A stretch of DNA of 64,000 bases from Marinobacter halophilus (lineage in GTDB: Bacteria; Pseudomonadota; Gammaproteobacteria; Pseudomonadales; Oleiphilaceae). A program made the translations under genes and the position numbers. Below are positions 16,727 to 26,059 of the stretch, piece by piece. Below the pieces are notes generated by a model, which was not told the DNA's origin, ran no database searches, and saw nothing but the letters and a program-made list of their open reading frames with translations. Positions within the stretch are counted from its first letter, which is position 1. Each line of letters begins with the position of its first letter. The stretch lies in NCBI RefSeq assembly GCF_003007685.1, contig NZ_PXNN01000013.1:348871-412870 (forward strand), read 5' to 3'.

Positions 16727-17296
16727 ATGACACTATTGATACTGGGGTTGGTTCTGTTTCTGGGCGTCCATTCCCTATCCATCGCGAACGAATCACTGAG
16801 AGACCGACTGCATGCGTCCATGGGCGAGGCTGCATTCAAGGTACTCTACTCTCTCGCCTCCCTCGCCGGCCTGCTGTTAATAATATGGGGCTACGGTGCG
16901 GCGCGCCTTGACCCGACGGTTCTGTACATACCGCCCACCTGGCTCCGGCACGTGTCCCTGCTACTGCTGATTCCGGTATTCCCGTTGCTGTTCGCAACTT
17001 ACTTCCCAGGCCGGATCAAGGCAAAGATCGGTCACCCCATGCTGGCCGCCGTCAAACTCTGGGCGCTGGCCCACCTTCTGGCCAACGGCATGCTGCATGA
17101 CGTACTGCTGTTTGGCTCTTTTCTTGCCTGGGCGATTGCAGACCGCATTTCGATGAAGCGCAGAACCCAGCGCCCCATCCCCGCACTGCCCGCAAGCAGG
17201 GCAAACGATCTCATTGCCATCGCAGGCGGTTTGGCGGTGTATGTTGTGATGGTGATGTGGGCACACCGGTGGTTGTTCGGGGTAGCGCCGATGTAA
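16727..17296 (+). CDS. NnrU family inner-membrane protein
   Basis: A 189-residue protein with about five to six membrane helices. The opening LILGLVLFLGVHSLSIANES and internal GAARLDPTVLYIPPTWLRHV plus the GHPMLAAVKLWALAHLLANG block are NnrU hallmarks. NnrU-like proteins are linked to nitric oxide/nitrite metabolism and to carotenoid isomerisation in related families; no denitrification gene is near, so the role is open. A strong AAAGGAGG lies nine bases before the ATG. Confidence 0.87.
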   Translation: MTLLILGLVLFLGVHSLSIANESLRDRLHASMGEAAFKVLYSLASLAGLLLIIWGYGAARLDPTVLYIPPTWLRHVSLLLLIPVFPLLFATYFPGRIKAKIGHPMLAAVKLWALAHLLANGMLHDVLLFGSFLAWAIADRISMKRRTQRPIPALPASRANDLIAIAGGLAVYVVMVMWAHRWLFGVAPM

Positions 17297-17342
17297 TGTG
17301 GCGCAGCCAGACCAAGAAAATCGAAGAGGCCAAGGAGATAAC

Positions 17343-18011
17343 ATGCCCTATCAATTCGAAGACCTGAAGCACGCCTGTCAAGCCGAATGGCAGGCGTATA
17401 TCGAGCATGGTTTCGTGCGGCAACTGGGCGATGGTTCTCTTGCTCCGGAAGCCTTTCAGCACTACCTCAAACAGGACTACCTGTTCCTGATTCAGTTCGC
17501 CCGCGCTTATGCCCTGGCCGCCTACAAAAGCCCGACACTGTCTGACCTCAGGCAAGCGAAGGAAGGCTTACAGGCCATCGTGGATGTCGAGCTGGATTTA
17601 CACATCAGCTACTGCAACGCATGGGGCATTTCAGAAGAGGAGCTTGCCAACCTGCCGGAAGCTCGCGCCACCCTCGCCTACACGCGCTATGTGCTCGACA
17701 CCGGCAACCGGGGTGATCTGCTCGATCTGCACGTGGCACTGTCACCCTGCATGGTCGGTTACGGCGAGATCGCCAACTGGCTGAACAACCGTGCACAGAC
17801 GATTCGTGGCGACAGCAACCCCTACGATGCCTGGATCGCCATGTACGAAAGCGACGAGTTCCAGGACGCCATGCAGGCAGAGATCCGCTGGCTCAATGAG
17901 CGACTGGGGGATGTGTCACCAACACGATTCGAACAACTCACCCGCGTTTTCCGCGATGCCACCCGGCTTGAGATCGATTTCTGGGATATGGGGCTGCACC
18001 TGAGCGATTGA
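17343..18011 (+). CDS. tenA: TenA family thiaminase II / aminopyrimidine aminohydrolase
   Basis: A 222-residue all-helical TenA protein. Family blocks include AYIEHGFVRQLGDGSLAPEAFQHYLKQDYLFL, and the catalytic cysteine is in LSPCMVGYGEIANWL (about residue 137). TenA hydrolyses degraded thiamin pyrimidines to salvage 4-amino-5-hydroxymethyl-2-methylpyrimidine. The ATG at 17343 has AGGAG seven bases upstream. It follows nnrU by 46 bases in the same direction. No other thiamin gene and no TPP-riboswitch-like leader is visible. Confidence 0.9.
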   Translation: MPYQFEDLKHACQAEWQAYIEHGFVRQLGDGSLAPEAFQHYLKQDYLFLIQFARAYALAAYKSPTLSDLRQAKEGLQAIVDVELDLHISYCNAWGISEEELANLPEARATLAYTRYVLDTGNRGDLLDLHVALSPCMVGYGEIANWLNNRAQTIRGDSNPYDAWIAMYESDEFQDAMQAEIRWLNERLGDVSPTRFEQLTRVFRDATRLEIDFWDMGLHLSD

Positions 18012-18027
18012 TGGCACGGAAACGCGA

Positions 18028-18723
18028 CTAAAGCCCCTCAAGGTACCTAAGCCCGGGCAGCTGATCCATTTGCCGCTGTATCCAGACCACCCGGTCCTGC
18101 ACATAGGCCGAGGGCGAGTTAACACTCAACACGTTGGGGTTGGGCAACACCGCCGCCAGGCGGGCGGCCTGAGCCTGGGAGAGGTGGCGGGCCGGTTTGC
18201 CGAAGTAGGCCTGGCTGGCTGCCTCTACGCCGTAGATGCCGGGCCCGAATTCGGCGATGTTCAGATACACCTCCAGCACCCGTTGTTTGGGCCACAGGCC
18301 ATTGATGGTCACAGCCAGGCCGGCTTCAATGACCTTGCGGACGAAGCTGCGATCGTTCCAGAGGAAGAGGTTTTTGGCGGTTTGCTGGGTGATGGTGCTG
18401 GCACCCCGCAGCCCCTCACCGGCCTTGTATTCCGACACTGCCTTGCGGATGGCATCCACATCCACGCCCCGGTGATGGGGGAATCGCTGATCCTCACTGG
18501 CCACCACCGCCAGCGACATCCATGGCGAAATCTCCGACATGGGCACCCACTCGTGTTTCAGCGACTGCCTGGGGCTCTCCATCAGATAGCCCAGCATGAA
18601 AGCCGAGGTCGGCGGATTCACAAACCGGAACAGCAGAATCACCAGCAACACCAGCGCAATCAGGCCAACGAACGTCAGCGCAACAACACGCAGGGATTTG
18701 CGAACAAGAGACGCTTTGGCCAT
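18028..18723 (-). CDS. mtgA: Monofunctional biosynthetic peptidoglycan glycosyltransferase MtgA
   Basis: A 231-residue family GT51 enzyme that polymerises lipid II into glycan strands at the outer face of the inner membrane. There is one N-terminal membrane helix (about 14-34). The five GT51 motifs are visible: AVVASEDQRFPHHRGVD (catalytic Glu), GASTITQQTAKNLFLW, RKVIEAGLAV, KQRVLEVYLNIAEFGPGIYG and AARLAAVLPNP. No transpeptidase domain follows, which fits MtgA rather than PBP1. The ATG at 18721-18723 gives the usual short cytoplasmic tail. Confidence 0.95.
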   Translation of the reverse strand: MAKASLVRKSLRVVALTFVGLIALVLLVILLFRFVNPPTSAFMLGYLMESPRQSLKHEWVPMSEISPWMSLAVVASEDQRFPHHRGVDVDAIRKAVSEYKAGEGLRGASTITQQTAKNLFLWNDRSFVRKVIEAGLAVTINGLWPKQRVLEVYLNIAEFGPGIYGVEAASQAYFGKPARHLSQAQAARLAAVLPNPNVLSVNSPSAYVQDRVVWIQRQMDQLPGLRYLEGL

Positions 18724-18851
18724 TGGTGAACACCTACCCCATGCTGGATGGACTTGAACATGCATTGAAAGAACAACACATGTTAGCCGACACAACAGGG
18801 TTTGGCGGTTACCATATGGAAAGCAGGCCGCTGCGGGCGCCAGTATTCAGC

Positions 18852-20591
18852 TTATCGGGCTGGAATAAACGCACCGTAGCCCATCTCCTGCCCCAGAGCC
18901 GGCGACAGTTGCTCGTCATCCACCGCCAGCTTGCCGTTGATCAGCACAGTTTTCACAATGCCCGGGTTGCGGTTGACCAGTCGCTGCAGATCAAAGTTTT
19001 CCATCTCGCCCCAGGAGACCGCCTCCAGGTTCTGATCAAAGCCTGCCGGGTCCAGCACCACCACATCGGCCCGGTCGCCCTCGCGGATCTTGCCGGCATC
19101 AACACCGAACCAGTCGGCCTGATCACCGGTTAACCGGTGCACGGCCTGTTCCATGGTCATCACCGGGTCGCCCTCGTCAATGGATTCATGCACCAGTTTC
19201 AGCATGCGCAGCGGCAGGTTATAGAACGCCATATTGCGGATATGGGCCCCGGCGTCACTGAACGTAATCAGTGAGCGCGGGTCTTTGACGATGCGTTTGA
19301 GCACCTGCTTACGATGATTGCCTACGGTGGTGTACCAGCGGATCTTCTTGCCAAACTCCACCACCAGATCCAGGAACAGATCCACCACATGAATGCCGCG
19401 CGCCCTGGCCACTTCTTCAAAATTCTTGCCGATCAGTGATTCGTCCGGGCAATCGATGATCATGGCGTCGCCAAAGTCCCGCTGCCACACCCGGGGGCTC
19501 AGTTTTTCGCCGTAGAATTTGCGGAACTTGCGGCGGTAGGTCTCGTCTTTCAGCAGCTCATTGCGCTCGACGGCGTCTTTCAGGTCCAGCGCCATTTCAC
19601 CGGCGCCGAACTCCTCGAAGAACACCACGTCGATGCCATCGGCATAGACCGTGAATGGCGTGGGCAACACCTGCCAGCGAAAATCACCGCGTAACGCATT
19701 GGTAAAGATGGAGGTCAGTTTGGTGAGGTTGGTCAGATAGGCGCTGCCCTTAAGATCCATCTGGCTGATCAGCGTGGTTTTCAGGGGCCGGCGCAACCAG
19801 CCCAGGCACTCCCGCACGTACTGCAGAATCTGCAACGGTGTCGCCGCATTCGGGGCGCCCTGATGCACCCGGCCGTACTGACGCACCAGCTTGTTCAGTT
19901 GGGCGATTTCACTCCACCGGGCATAGGTGCTGGGCAGGCTCTTGGACCATTCCCGGTCACCGTCCACTTTGTCCCACTTCAGGCACATGGTCGACAGCCC
20001 CAGAAACCCGGCGTTCAGCGCTTCCTTGAGGTGCGCCTCCATGGCCTGCATCTCGTCGTCGCTGGGTTGAATGGCCAGGTCCGTGGCCCGGCTCAGGCCC
20101 ATCACGCCAACCCGCAGGTCGCTGTGCCCCAGAAAACTGATGACGTTGGGGCCAAGCGGCACTGTCTTTACATGCTCCACCCACTGCTTGGGTGTCGACC
20201 AGGTTTTGTGGGCCTTCAGAATCGGCAATACCCGCTCCCGCGGCACCGTCTCTACCCGGGTAAAAATGTCAGAAGCGTCTTCGTAATCGCTGCAAATCAT
20301 ACTCAGGGAACAGCTGCCCACCAGCACCGTGGTTACGCCATGGCGCACTGATTCGGACAGGCTCGGGCTCACCAGCAATTCGGCGTCGTAATGAGTGTGG
20401 GTATCCAGAAAGCCCGGCGTAACCCATTTGCCAGTGGCATCAATCACCCGATCGGCCTGGCCATGGTCAATGGGTTCCTCCGTCACCCTGGCGATCCGGC
20501 CATCTTTGATCGCCAGATGGCGGATGGAAGACGCAGCGCCGGTGCCGTCGAAGTAGCGGCCACCCTCGATGAGAACGTCGTAGTGAGCCAT
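18852..20591 (-). CDS. Amidohydrolase family protein, N-acyl-D-amino-acid deacylase-like
   Basis: A 579-residue metal-dependent amidohydrolase of the D-aminoacylase group. It opens MAHYDVLIEGGRYFDGTGAA, has the metal-binding HTHYD (about 64-68, in GFLDTHTHYDAELL), a VGSCSLSM metal-bridging region (Cys-type, about 91-98), a C-terminal FSDAGAHIRNMAF with the catalytic Asp, and GDRADVVVLDPAGFD. Substrate is uncertain; N-acyl-D-amino acids are the family default. It is divergent from an AraC-type regulator 131 bases away, which probably controls it. The ATG at 20589-20591 follows AAAGGAAC. Confidence 0.85.
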   Translation of the reverse strand: MAHYDVLIEGGRYFDGTGAASSIRHLAIKDGRIARVTEEPIDHGQADRVIDATGKWVTPGFLDTHTHYDAELLVSPSLSESVRHGVTTVLVGSCSLSMICSDYEDASDIFTRVETVPRERVLPILKAHKTWSTPKQWVEHVKTVPLGPNVISFLGHSDLRVGVMGLSRATDLAIQPSDDEMQAMEAHLKEALNAGFLGLSTMCLKWDKVDGDREWSKSLPSTYARWSEIAQLNKLVRQYGRVHQGAPNAATPLQILQYVRECLGWLRRPLKTTLISQMDLKGSAYLTNLTKLTSIFTNALRGDFRWQVLPTPFTVYADGIDVVFFEEFGAGEMALDLKDAVERNELLKDETYRRKFRKFYGEKLSPRVWQRDFGDAMIIDCPDESLIGKNFEEVARARGIHVVDLFLDLVVEFGKKIRWYTTVGNHRKQVLKRIVKDPRSLITFSDAGAHIRNMAFYNLPLRMLKLVHESIDEGDPVMTMEQAVHRLTGDQADWFGVDAGKIREGDRADVVVLDPAGFDQNLEAVSWGEMENFDLQRLVNRNPGIVKTVLINGKLAVDDEQLSPALGQEMGYGAFIPAR

Positions 20592-20722
20592 CGTGTTCGT
20601 TCCTTTTCAGATCTTGTTGTTGTGTGGATGCTTGCCAGACTACGACGGACTCCGGGTTCATTCTTGTTATTTCGTGACAGCTCTCTCAGGATAGACCAAC
20701 ACCACTTGGATGGCCTTGTGAC

Positions 20723-21751
20723 ATGACGGCGAACATTGAGTACCAGATTCGAACCAGCGCCCTGAAAGGCTTTGATCGGTTGGTCGCAGAGCTGGGCGGC
20801 AACCCCGAGCGCCTGCTGGCAGACTTTGGATTGTCCCCTGAGGCCCTGAAAAACGACCTCCAGCTCATGAACATCCGCGACCTGGTGCAACTGCTGGAAA
20901 CCAGCGCAAGCACGCTCGGTTGCGCGGATTTTGGCTTGCGCCTGGGGGCCAGCCAGGACTTCGGCATCCTCGGCCCGCTGGGGGTGGTACTGCAGCATTG
21001 CCGAACGCCGCGGGAGGCACTGCACTCGGCCCGCAGTTTCATGTGTTTCCACAACCAGTCCGAGTACTGGGATTACCACAGCCACGGCGCCGTTACTGCC
21101 CTGCAGCGCTACGAAAACTTCTACGACATCACCGATACCCGACAATATCGGGAGCTGGCCCTGAGCGCCTGCTATCAGCTGTGCCGGGTATTGGTCCGGC
21201 CGGGTTTCCGCTTTGTCCGGCTGGAGTTCAGCCATGCCCCGCTTTCTCCCCTCGGCACCTACCGCAAGCACTTCAAGACCGACGTCAGCTTCAACCACGA
21301 ATGCGATGCGCTCTGGCTGGAGACCCGGCTGCTGGACGAACCCCAGAGAAGTCAGAACGACGCCATCAAACGCGCCGCCCTGACCTATCTCAGGGAATTG
21401 ATTCAAGACAACGAACTGGATGTGGTGCAGCAGGTGAGCCTGCTGATACAGCAAACGCTGGGCATGCAGGAAGCCACGATCGACAACATGGCCAGATTAC
21501 TGGGGCTGAACAAACGCACCCTGCAACGGCAACTGAAGCAGCACGATGTCACCTTCAAGGAGCTGGTCAACGATCTGCGCATGAAATCGGCCTGCTGGCA
21601 TCTGCAGTCCAGCGCCATGGACATTACCCTGTTATCCGAGATACTCGGTTACAGTGATGTCAGTGGTTTTTCTCACGCTTTCAGAAAGGCGATGGGAGTT
21701 GCGCCGCTGGCCTGGCGCAAGACGGAGACAAGGCAGCAGGTCACCAAATAA
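20723..21751 (+). CDS. AraC family transcriptional regulator
   Basis: A 342-residue regulator with an N-terminal arabinose-binding-like (AraC_binding type 2) domain (about 15-200; RDLVQLLETSASTLGCADFGLRLG) and a C-terminal double helix-turn-helix (about 235-335; TIDNMARLLGLNKRTLQRQL and ILGYSDVSGFSHAFRKAMGVAPLAWR). Members of this subgroup sense small metabolites. It is divergently transcribed from the amidohydrolase gene, the most likely target. Its 3' end overlaps the convergent DUF4112 gene by 11 bases. Confidence 0.9.
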   Translation: MTANIEYQIRTSALKGFDRLVAELGGNPERLLADFGLSPEALKNDLQLMNIRDLVQLLETSASTLGCADFGLRLGASQDFGILGPLGVVLQHCRTPREALHSARSFMCFHNQSEYWDYHSHGAVTALQRYENFYDITDTRQYRELALSACYQLCRVLVRPGFRFVRLEFSHAPLSPLGTYRKHFKTDVSFNHECDALWLETRLLDEPQRSQNDAIKRAALTYLRELIQDNELDVVQQVSLLIQQTLGMQEATIDNMARLLGLNKRTLQRQLKQHDVTFKELVNDLRMKSACWHLQSSAMDITLLSEILGYSDVSGFSHAFRKAMGVAPLAWRKTETRQQVTK

Positions 21752-22199
21752 GCGCTATCCAGCCAGCCATCACCGCAATGAAAATCGACAAGCCAATCAG
21801 CACCTTCCAGGGGAACGGCGGCGGAGTGGGTTCAACCGCAAGCTGTTGCTCCAGATAATTTCTCAGCAAGCCGGTATTACGGGTGTTGGCTTTGTAGATG
21901 GCATCAAAGGCATCCCCTACCACGGGCAGCAGGCCACCCAGAAAGTCGATCACCATATTGCGCAGCATGCGCCGTTTGACGGTCTTGCTGGCACCCGCTC
22001 GCTGCGCCTCAACCAGCACATAGCTCGACAACACCAGGCCAACAAAGTCGCCCACCACTGGCACCAGGCCGATAATCGCTTCCACCCCGAACTTGAAGCG
22101 GGTGAAAGGAACACCAATGCTGCTATCCGTGAAGCGGCTGAATTTCTCGAGCCGTTTTAGCGTTGCCCGTTGCTGGGCTTCGGTGGGTTGCTTCGCCAT
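21741..22199 (-). CDS. DUF4112 domain-containing membrane protein
   Basis: A 152-residue protein with DUF4112: KFGVEAIIGLVPVVGDFVGL (about 37-56), followed by NMVIDFLGGLLPVVGDAFDA (about 85-104), two GDxxD/G hydrophobic repeats, and a C-terminal membrane helix (about 130-150). Function is unknown. The ATG at 22197-22199 has GGAGATGAG upstream. It overlaps the AraC gene tail to tail. Confidence 0.87.
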   Translation of the reverse strand: MAKQPTEAQQRATLKRLEKFSRFTDSSIGVPFTRFKFGVEAIIGLVPVVGDFVGLVLSSYVLVEAQRAGASKTVKRRMLRNMVIDFLGGLLPVVGDAFDAIYKANTRNTGLLRNYLEQQLAVEPTPPPFPWKVLIGLSIFIAVMAGWIALIW

Positions 22200-22235
22200 C
22201 TCATCTCCAAACGCAGTTGACCGAATGATTCCCGG

Positions 22236-22667
22236 TTATTTCGCCATCAGCCCCACATACGCGGCGGTAAAAGCGGTTTCCTGAAAAATCTTTAACCCGG
22301 TCTCGGCAAACGGAATCGGCAGCGGGTTGGCCGCCAGCGTGGATTTAATCAGCGCGGGTGGCAGCAACGTCACTTCCAGCTCGGCATCGGCAATCAGCTG
22401 AATGGTCGCCTCCAGCTTGAAGCTGATGGCGCCACCGGCAAACTTACCTTTCGGCATCCGCTCCTTGATCGCGACGCTGGTCACCTCGTGCTCCGCCATC
22501 AACTCTGCAAACGCCGCCTGGAACTGCTTCAGGTCTTCGCGGGTGTGGTTTTTGCTCAGCGACAGCTTACGCACCTTACACTCCGGCAGGCTGACCTGGC
22601 CCCGGTCCAGCTTGAGCAAACACAGCACCGCATCGCTGCCGCTCAGTTCAACTCCACAAATAATCAT
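22236..22667 (-). CDS. DUF3010 family protein
   Basis: A 143-residue protein with an RNase H/RuvC-like beginning (MIICGVELSGSDAVLCLLKL) and the IKERMPKGKFAGGAISFKLE segment typical of DUF3010. The first-strand D/E and later acidic residues would fit a RuvC-like fold, but catalytic activity is not shown for this family to my knowledge. The ATG at 22665-22667 gives the family N-terminus; twelve in-frame codons upstream would overlap the SEC-C gene stop. It follows that gene closely on the same strand. Confidence 0.82.
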   Translation of the reverse strand: MIICGVELSGSDAVLCLLKLDRGQVSLPECKVRKLSLSKNHTREDLKQFQAAFAELMAEHEVTSVAIKERMPKGKFAGGAISFKLEATIQLIADAELEVTLLPPALIKSTLAANPLPIPFAETGLKIFQETAFTAAYVGLMAK

Positions 22668-22695
22668 AGCATTGCTCTCTTTACTCGCCTTGCCT

Positions 22696-23040
22696 TCAGC
22701 CACAGCATTTCTTGAATTTCAGGCCACTGCCGCAACTGCACGGATCGTTGCGAGACGGCAATTTCGTCGTGGTGACGGTCGCGGCTTTGTTCAGAAGCAC
22801 AGTCAGCTCGGCGATGGATTCAACCGCGCCTTCGCGGGTATCCACCGTAATGTTCGCATGCAGCCCGGCCTCAGCCACTTGGGCTTCGATCTCTTGCTTG
22901 CGCGCTTCACTGGTCACCACCAGCGTTAGCGGGAATTTCTTGCTACCACTCTTCTGACTGGCGTTGGTCTTGAAACCGCCATGAGCGGTGTGGTGCTGAC
23001 GCGCGTCTTGCCGGCCTTTAAAGAAAAATTTGTCTGACAT
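22696..23040 (-). CDS. SEC-C metal-binding motif protein (PBPRA1643 family)
   Basis: A 114-residue protein. The N-terminal MSDKFFFKGRQDARQHHTAH is the family signature and the C-terminus carries the zinc-binding SEC-C motif RNDPCSCGSGLKFKKCCG (about 97-114) as in SecA. The central part (about 37-90) is an alpha/beta segment with KFPLTLVVTSEARKQEIE. Function is unknown. The ATG at 23038-23040 gives the family start. The next gene, DUF3010, begins 28 bases past the stop. Confidence 0.9.
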   Translation of the reverse strand: MSDKFFFKGRQDARQHHTAHGGFKTNASQKSGSKKFPLTLVVTSEARKQEIEAQVAEAGLHANITVDTREGAVESIAELTVLLNKAATVTTTKLPSRNDPCSCGSGLKFKKCCG

Positions 23041-23149
23041 GCTGAAATCCTGATGAACGGAAGAGTACCCGAGCACCCCAAAACACTGGTTACCGCTGGG
23101 CGGGGACGTTTTAGCACGCTTACAAGATTTGATATATAGGGATAAGTGT

Positions 23150-23428
23150 TTAATTCCCCCGATCAGAATGCCCCAGCGAGTGCTCCGGCGCGATCTGGTC
23201 GCGAACCAGCTGCTTTAACTGCTTGATATCCGGAAAACCTCCCTGCTCCTTACGGGACCAGATACGGGTGTCGTTCACGTAGACTTCAAAGATACCGCCA
23301 GTACCCGGCTTGAGCGTGAGCTCATCGATCATGCCATTAAAGGTGCTCAACAATTCCTGCGCCATCCAGGTGGTCCGGAGCATCCAGTTACAACCGGTGC
23401 AGTAGTGAAGCGTTATTCGGGTGTTCAT
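23150..23428 (-). CDS. SelT/SelW/SelH (Rdx) family thioredoxin-like protein
   Basis: A 92-residue Rdx protein with the CxxC redox motif in HYCTGCNWMLRTTWMAQELL (Cys9 and Cys12), here with cysteine at the position where eukaryotic SelW has selenocysteine. The VYVNDTRIWSRKEQGGFPDI block (about 49-68) is also conserved. It is presumably a small cytoplasmic thiol redox protein; the partner is unknown. The start has GAGGAAC upstream. Confidence 0.88.
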   Translation of the reverse strand: MNTRITLHYCTGCNWMLRTTWMAQELLSTFNGMIDELTLKPGTGGIFEVYVNDTRIWSRKEQGGFPDIKQLKQLVRDQIAPEHSLGHSDRGN

Positions 23429-23646
23429 ATGGGTTCCTCGTAATCAGTTCATTGCTCGCGACCGCCAAAGCGCAACATTGTCCAGCAAATTTACACACTC
23501 ATCCGGAATAGCCCGACGTTGTAACGCCACGTTTACGCAACCTCCTGCAAACCCCCGCTAATTCCGTCACTGGTCCCTATCTTGCTCCAACTATATCTCG
23601 ATACCTTGATAGAACAAAAAACACAAAACACAGAAGGTAAATAACA

Positions 23647-24397
23647 ATGACGACTAAAAACGGTAAGAATCTGGGCGCCTCGCTCATTGTGTCTGCGTCT
23701 CTGGCTTTAACGAGTGTCTCCGTTGGCGCCGGCCCACTCAGTTTCAGTGACATCTACGTTTTCGGGGACAGCCTCTCGGATACCGGCAATACCCGAAGCC
23801 AGGTACCTTTGGGCTCGTTCGGGCCAATCGCAGCGTTGGCTGGCTACGGGCCGAATGGCCGGTTCAGTAATGGCCCGGTCTGGCATGCTGGGTGGCTTGC
23901 TGGACAACGGCGTAACCACCTTATTGGTCCCAAACCTGCCTGATCTTGGCAGCATTCCTGAGTTCCGTACCACCCCGAACAGCACCTCCGGCACCGAGGT
24001 TTCGATGGCCTGGAACCAGGGCCTGGAACAGGGGCTGTACGAACTGAACAAAACCACCGATGCGGACATTTTTTATTTCGACGTGTTCGGCCTGTTTAAC
24101 GATCTGCTTACCGACCCGACTGCCTTCGGGTTCACCAACACCACCGGAGAGTGCCGGTCGGTATTTTTTGGTACGGAGCGCAGCTGCGCCAACCCGGGCG
24201 ACTTCGTGTTCTGGGACGAAATTCACCCAACCACAGCGGCTCACAGCTACCTGGGCAACCAGGCCTATCAGCTTCTACTGAGCGGCAAGTCCATTGCCAA
24301 AGTGCCGGAACCAATGACCCTGACTCTGCTCTTGCTGGGCATCATCGGGTTGTGGGGGCGCCGCTTTGTCGTGAACTCCAAACCGTCGTTGAGCTAA
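23647..24397 (+). pseudogene. Broken PEP-CTERM SGNH/GDSL hydrolase
   Basis: Two frames together encode the ends of a GDSL lipase/esterase. Frame one (23647-about 23893) has a signal peptide, block [11 protein letters not shown] and [11 protein letters not shown]. Frame two (about 23893-24397) continues with [32 protein letters not shown], the block V FVFWDEIHPTTAAHSYLG and a PEP-CTERM tail (VPEPMTLTLLLLGIIGLWGRR). Between GPVW and LLDNG a normal family member has a long segment; here it is missing and the frame shifts. Both an internal deletion and a frameshift are therefore implied. The intact gene would encode an exported, exosortase-sorted hydrolase. Confidence 0.78.
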
Positions 24398-24481
24398 CCT
24401 GTAAGGGCGGTCACCGCAACGCTGGCCGCCCTCACAGATCGTCAAATTATGAGCAGGTTGTCTTTTTCTCAGGTAATCGAC

Positions 24482-25318
24482 ATGCTGTCATTTGCAAAGC
24501 TCGCACGCTTTTTAATCCTCGGCTTTATCCTACCGGCTACGCCCGCCATGGCTGAACCACCCATAACCCAGTTAACGATAGAGCAAACCGTTGGTGGCGA
24601 GCGCATCAAAACACGCACGATGATTGGCAGTGCATTTGTCGCTTCGGTCTCCGAGAACAACCAACTGAACTCGCTCTATGACTCAGACACCAAAGAATTG
24701 TGGTTACTGGACCATGACCGTCAGGTTGCCCAACTCATCAGCCAGACCGAAGTCCATCTTTTTGCAGACCGGCTCGCCAGCGAAGTCGCCAAATTCGAAG
24801 CAAGCATTGCCTGTTTACCCGAAGAAGAACGAGACCTCTCCATGCTCCGGTTTGGACAGCTGTTTGCCCGTGCTGGCAAGAAGGCGGTGAGTCATGTGGA
24901 TGACTTCGTGGCACAAAACATTGATGGCGAGTTTGCCGGGATCAAATGCCAGTGGCACAACCTGATAGCGCATCACAGTGATGGCGACCAATTGCTCGGC
25001 ACCGCGTGCCTTGCTAACACTGAGGCCTTTGCCCATGGTCCGGTTTTAGCCGCCTTCTTTGCCGAACTTGCCGAGTTTTTTGACATTGTAGAGCAGGCTG
25101 ACACCGGGCCGATTCCATTTCCGGTCACCGGCAACCCCATGGCGCTGGCTGCACACCAGGGCATGCTGGCGATAAAAGTAATCCCCAACCTTGAGCTCTA
25201 TAGCTCCGAGGCTTCGATGGAAGTGGTATCTGTATCAACGGAAGCTCACTCAAGGAGCGAGTACCAGATACCCGACAGCTATCGGCGGTCGCGCTTTAGC
25301 TCAGCAGGCGCTCTTTAG
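24482..25318 (+). CDS. Hypothetical secreted protein, 278 residues
   Basis: I do not recognise a family. The N-terminus MLSFAKLARFLILGFILPATPAMA is a clear signal peptide with an AxA cleavage site. The mature part is mixed alpha/beta with one CLPEEE and one IKCQWHN cysteine (possible disulfide) and ends in a basic, serine-rich tail. I choose the ATG at 24482 (AGGTAA eight bases upstream) over an in-frame ATG at 24449. Its 3' end overlaps the convergent DnaJ-domain gene by 23 bases. Confidence 0.6.
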   Translation: MLSFAKLARFLILGFILPATPAMAEPPITQLTIEQTVGGERIKTRTMIGSAFVASVSENNQLNSLYDSDTKELWLLDHDRQVAQLISQTEVHLFADRLASEVAKFEASIACLPEEERDLSMLRFGQLFARAGKKAVSHVDDFVAQNIDGEFAGIKCQWHNLIAHHSDGDQLLGTACLANTEAFAHGPVLAAFFAELAEFFDIVEQADTGPIPFPVTGNPMALAAHQGMLAIKVIPNLELYSSEASMEVVSVSTEAHSRSEYQIPDSYRRSRFSSAGAL

Positions 25319-26021
25319 CTTCATTAACCCGAGCAGCCAGATAATTACTGCCACCACGGTCCGGGTGCATTTTCTGCATCATCCGGCGGTGCGCCTGGAT
25401 GATCTCTTCCCGGCTGGCGCCGGGCTCCACACCAAGAATATCCTGGGCTTCGCTGTCGGTCAGCGGGCCGCCGGCGTTGGCACTATCGCTGTTGCTGGCA
25501 CCGGATTCCGCCCGGCCAGCATCCGCCTGATCGTCAGCGCGCCAAGAGTCTCCAAACCGGCGATCAAGATAGGTTTCCAGCAGCCGCGCAGAGTCTTCGT
25601 CCTGTTCTCGGCAGTATCGTAGCAGCTCGATGAATTCGCTCTCACCCAGATCCGCCAGTGCCCGGCCAGCCATGGGGCCTTTCAGGATGTTGCCGGTCAT
25701 GGTTTCGGAGTCATGGTCCAGACTCATCTCGAGAATGTCGCTGGAGACATGAGACTGGTTTCCCGGTTTGGCCTTCGCTCGACCCGCAGTGCCTCCCGAC
25801 AGTATCGAGGGCAGCACCCGTCGCAACAGCGGGAAAAGGCCCGCCAGCAACGCAACCAGAAAGTGCAACCTGCCGGTCACGGCCAGCACAGCCGCCAACC
25901 CGATACCGGCCATCAACGCCAGTTTGATCATCGCCGGCTTGCGTTGACTGGCTGGCTGATTGCGCAGCCAGACCCACGCAACGACCGACAGTACGATAAC
26001 CAATAAGGTAATTAGTGGCAC
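25296..26021 (-). CDS. Membrane-anchored DnaJ-domain protein
   Basis: A 241-residue protein. Two N-terminal membrane helices (about 1-20 and 30-70) are followed by a soluble segment with LDHDSETMTGNILKGPMAGR and ELLRYCREQDEDSARLLETYLDRRFG, and a C-terminal J domain (about 187-241; SEAQDILGVEPGASREEIIQ, then HRRMMQKMHPDRGGSNYLA with the essential HPD). It resembles DnaJ-like membrane proteins that probably recruit DnaK to the inner membrane. A GTG (26019-26021) is the start. Confidence 0.85.
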   Translation of the reverse strand: MPLITLLVIVLSVVAWVWLRNQPASQRKPAMIKLALMAGIGLAAVLAVTGRLHFLVALLAGLFPLLRRVLPSILSGGTAGRAKAKPGNQSHVSSDILEMSLDHDSETMTGNILKGPMAGRALADLGESEFIELLRYCREQDEDSARLLETYLDRRFGDSWRADDQADAGRAESGASNSDSANAGGPLTDSEAQDILGVEPGASREEIIQAHRRMMQKMHPDRGGSNYLAARVNEAKERLLS

Positions 26022-26059
26022 TTAGAGACCCCGGGCTGATCGATGGATTGTTACAAGCA

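Noticed and set aside
17298..17342. Possible TPP riboswitch before tenA
   Set aside because: Only 46 bases separate nnrU from tenA, too short for a THI element, and no CTGAGA core is present.
20483..21454. 323-codon minus-strand frame overlapping the AraC gene
   Set aside because: The AraC frame has complete domain similarity on the other strand; the minus frame is an antisense shadow running into the amidohydrolase start.
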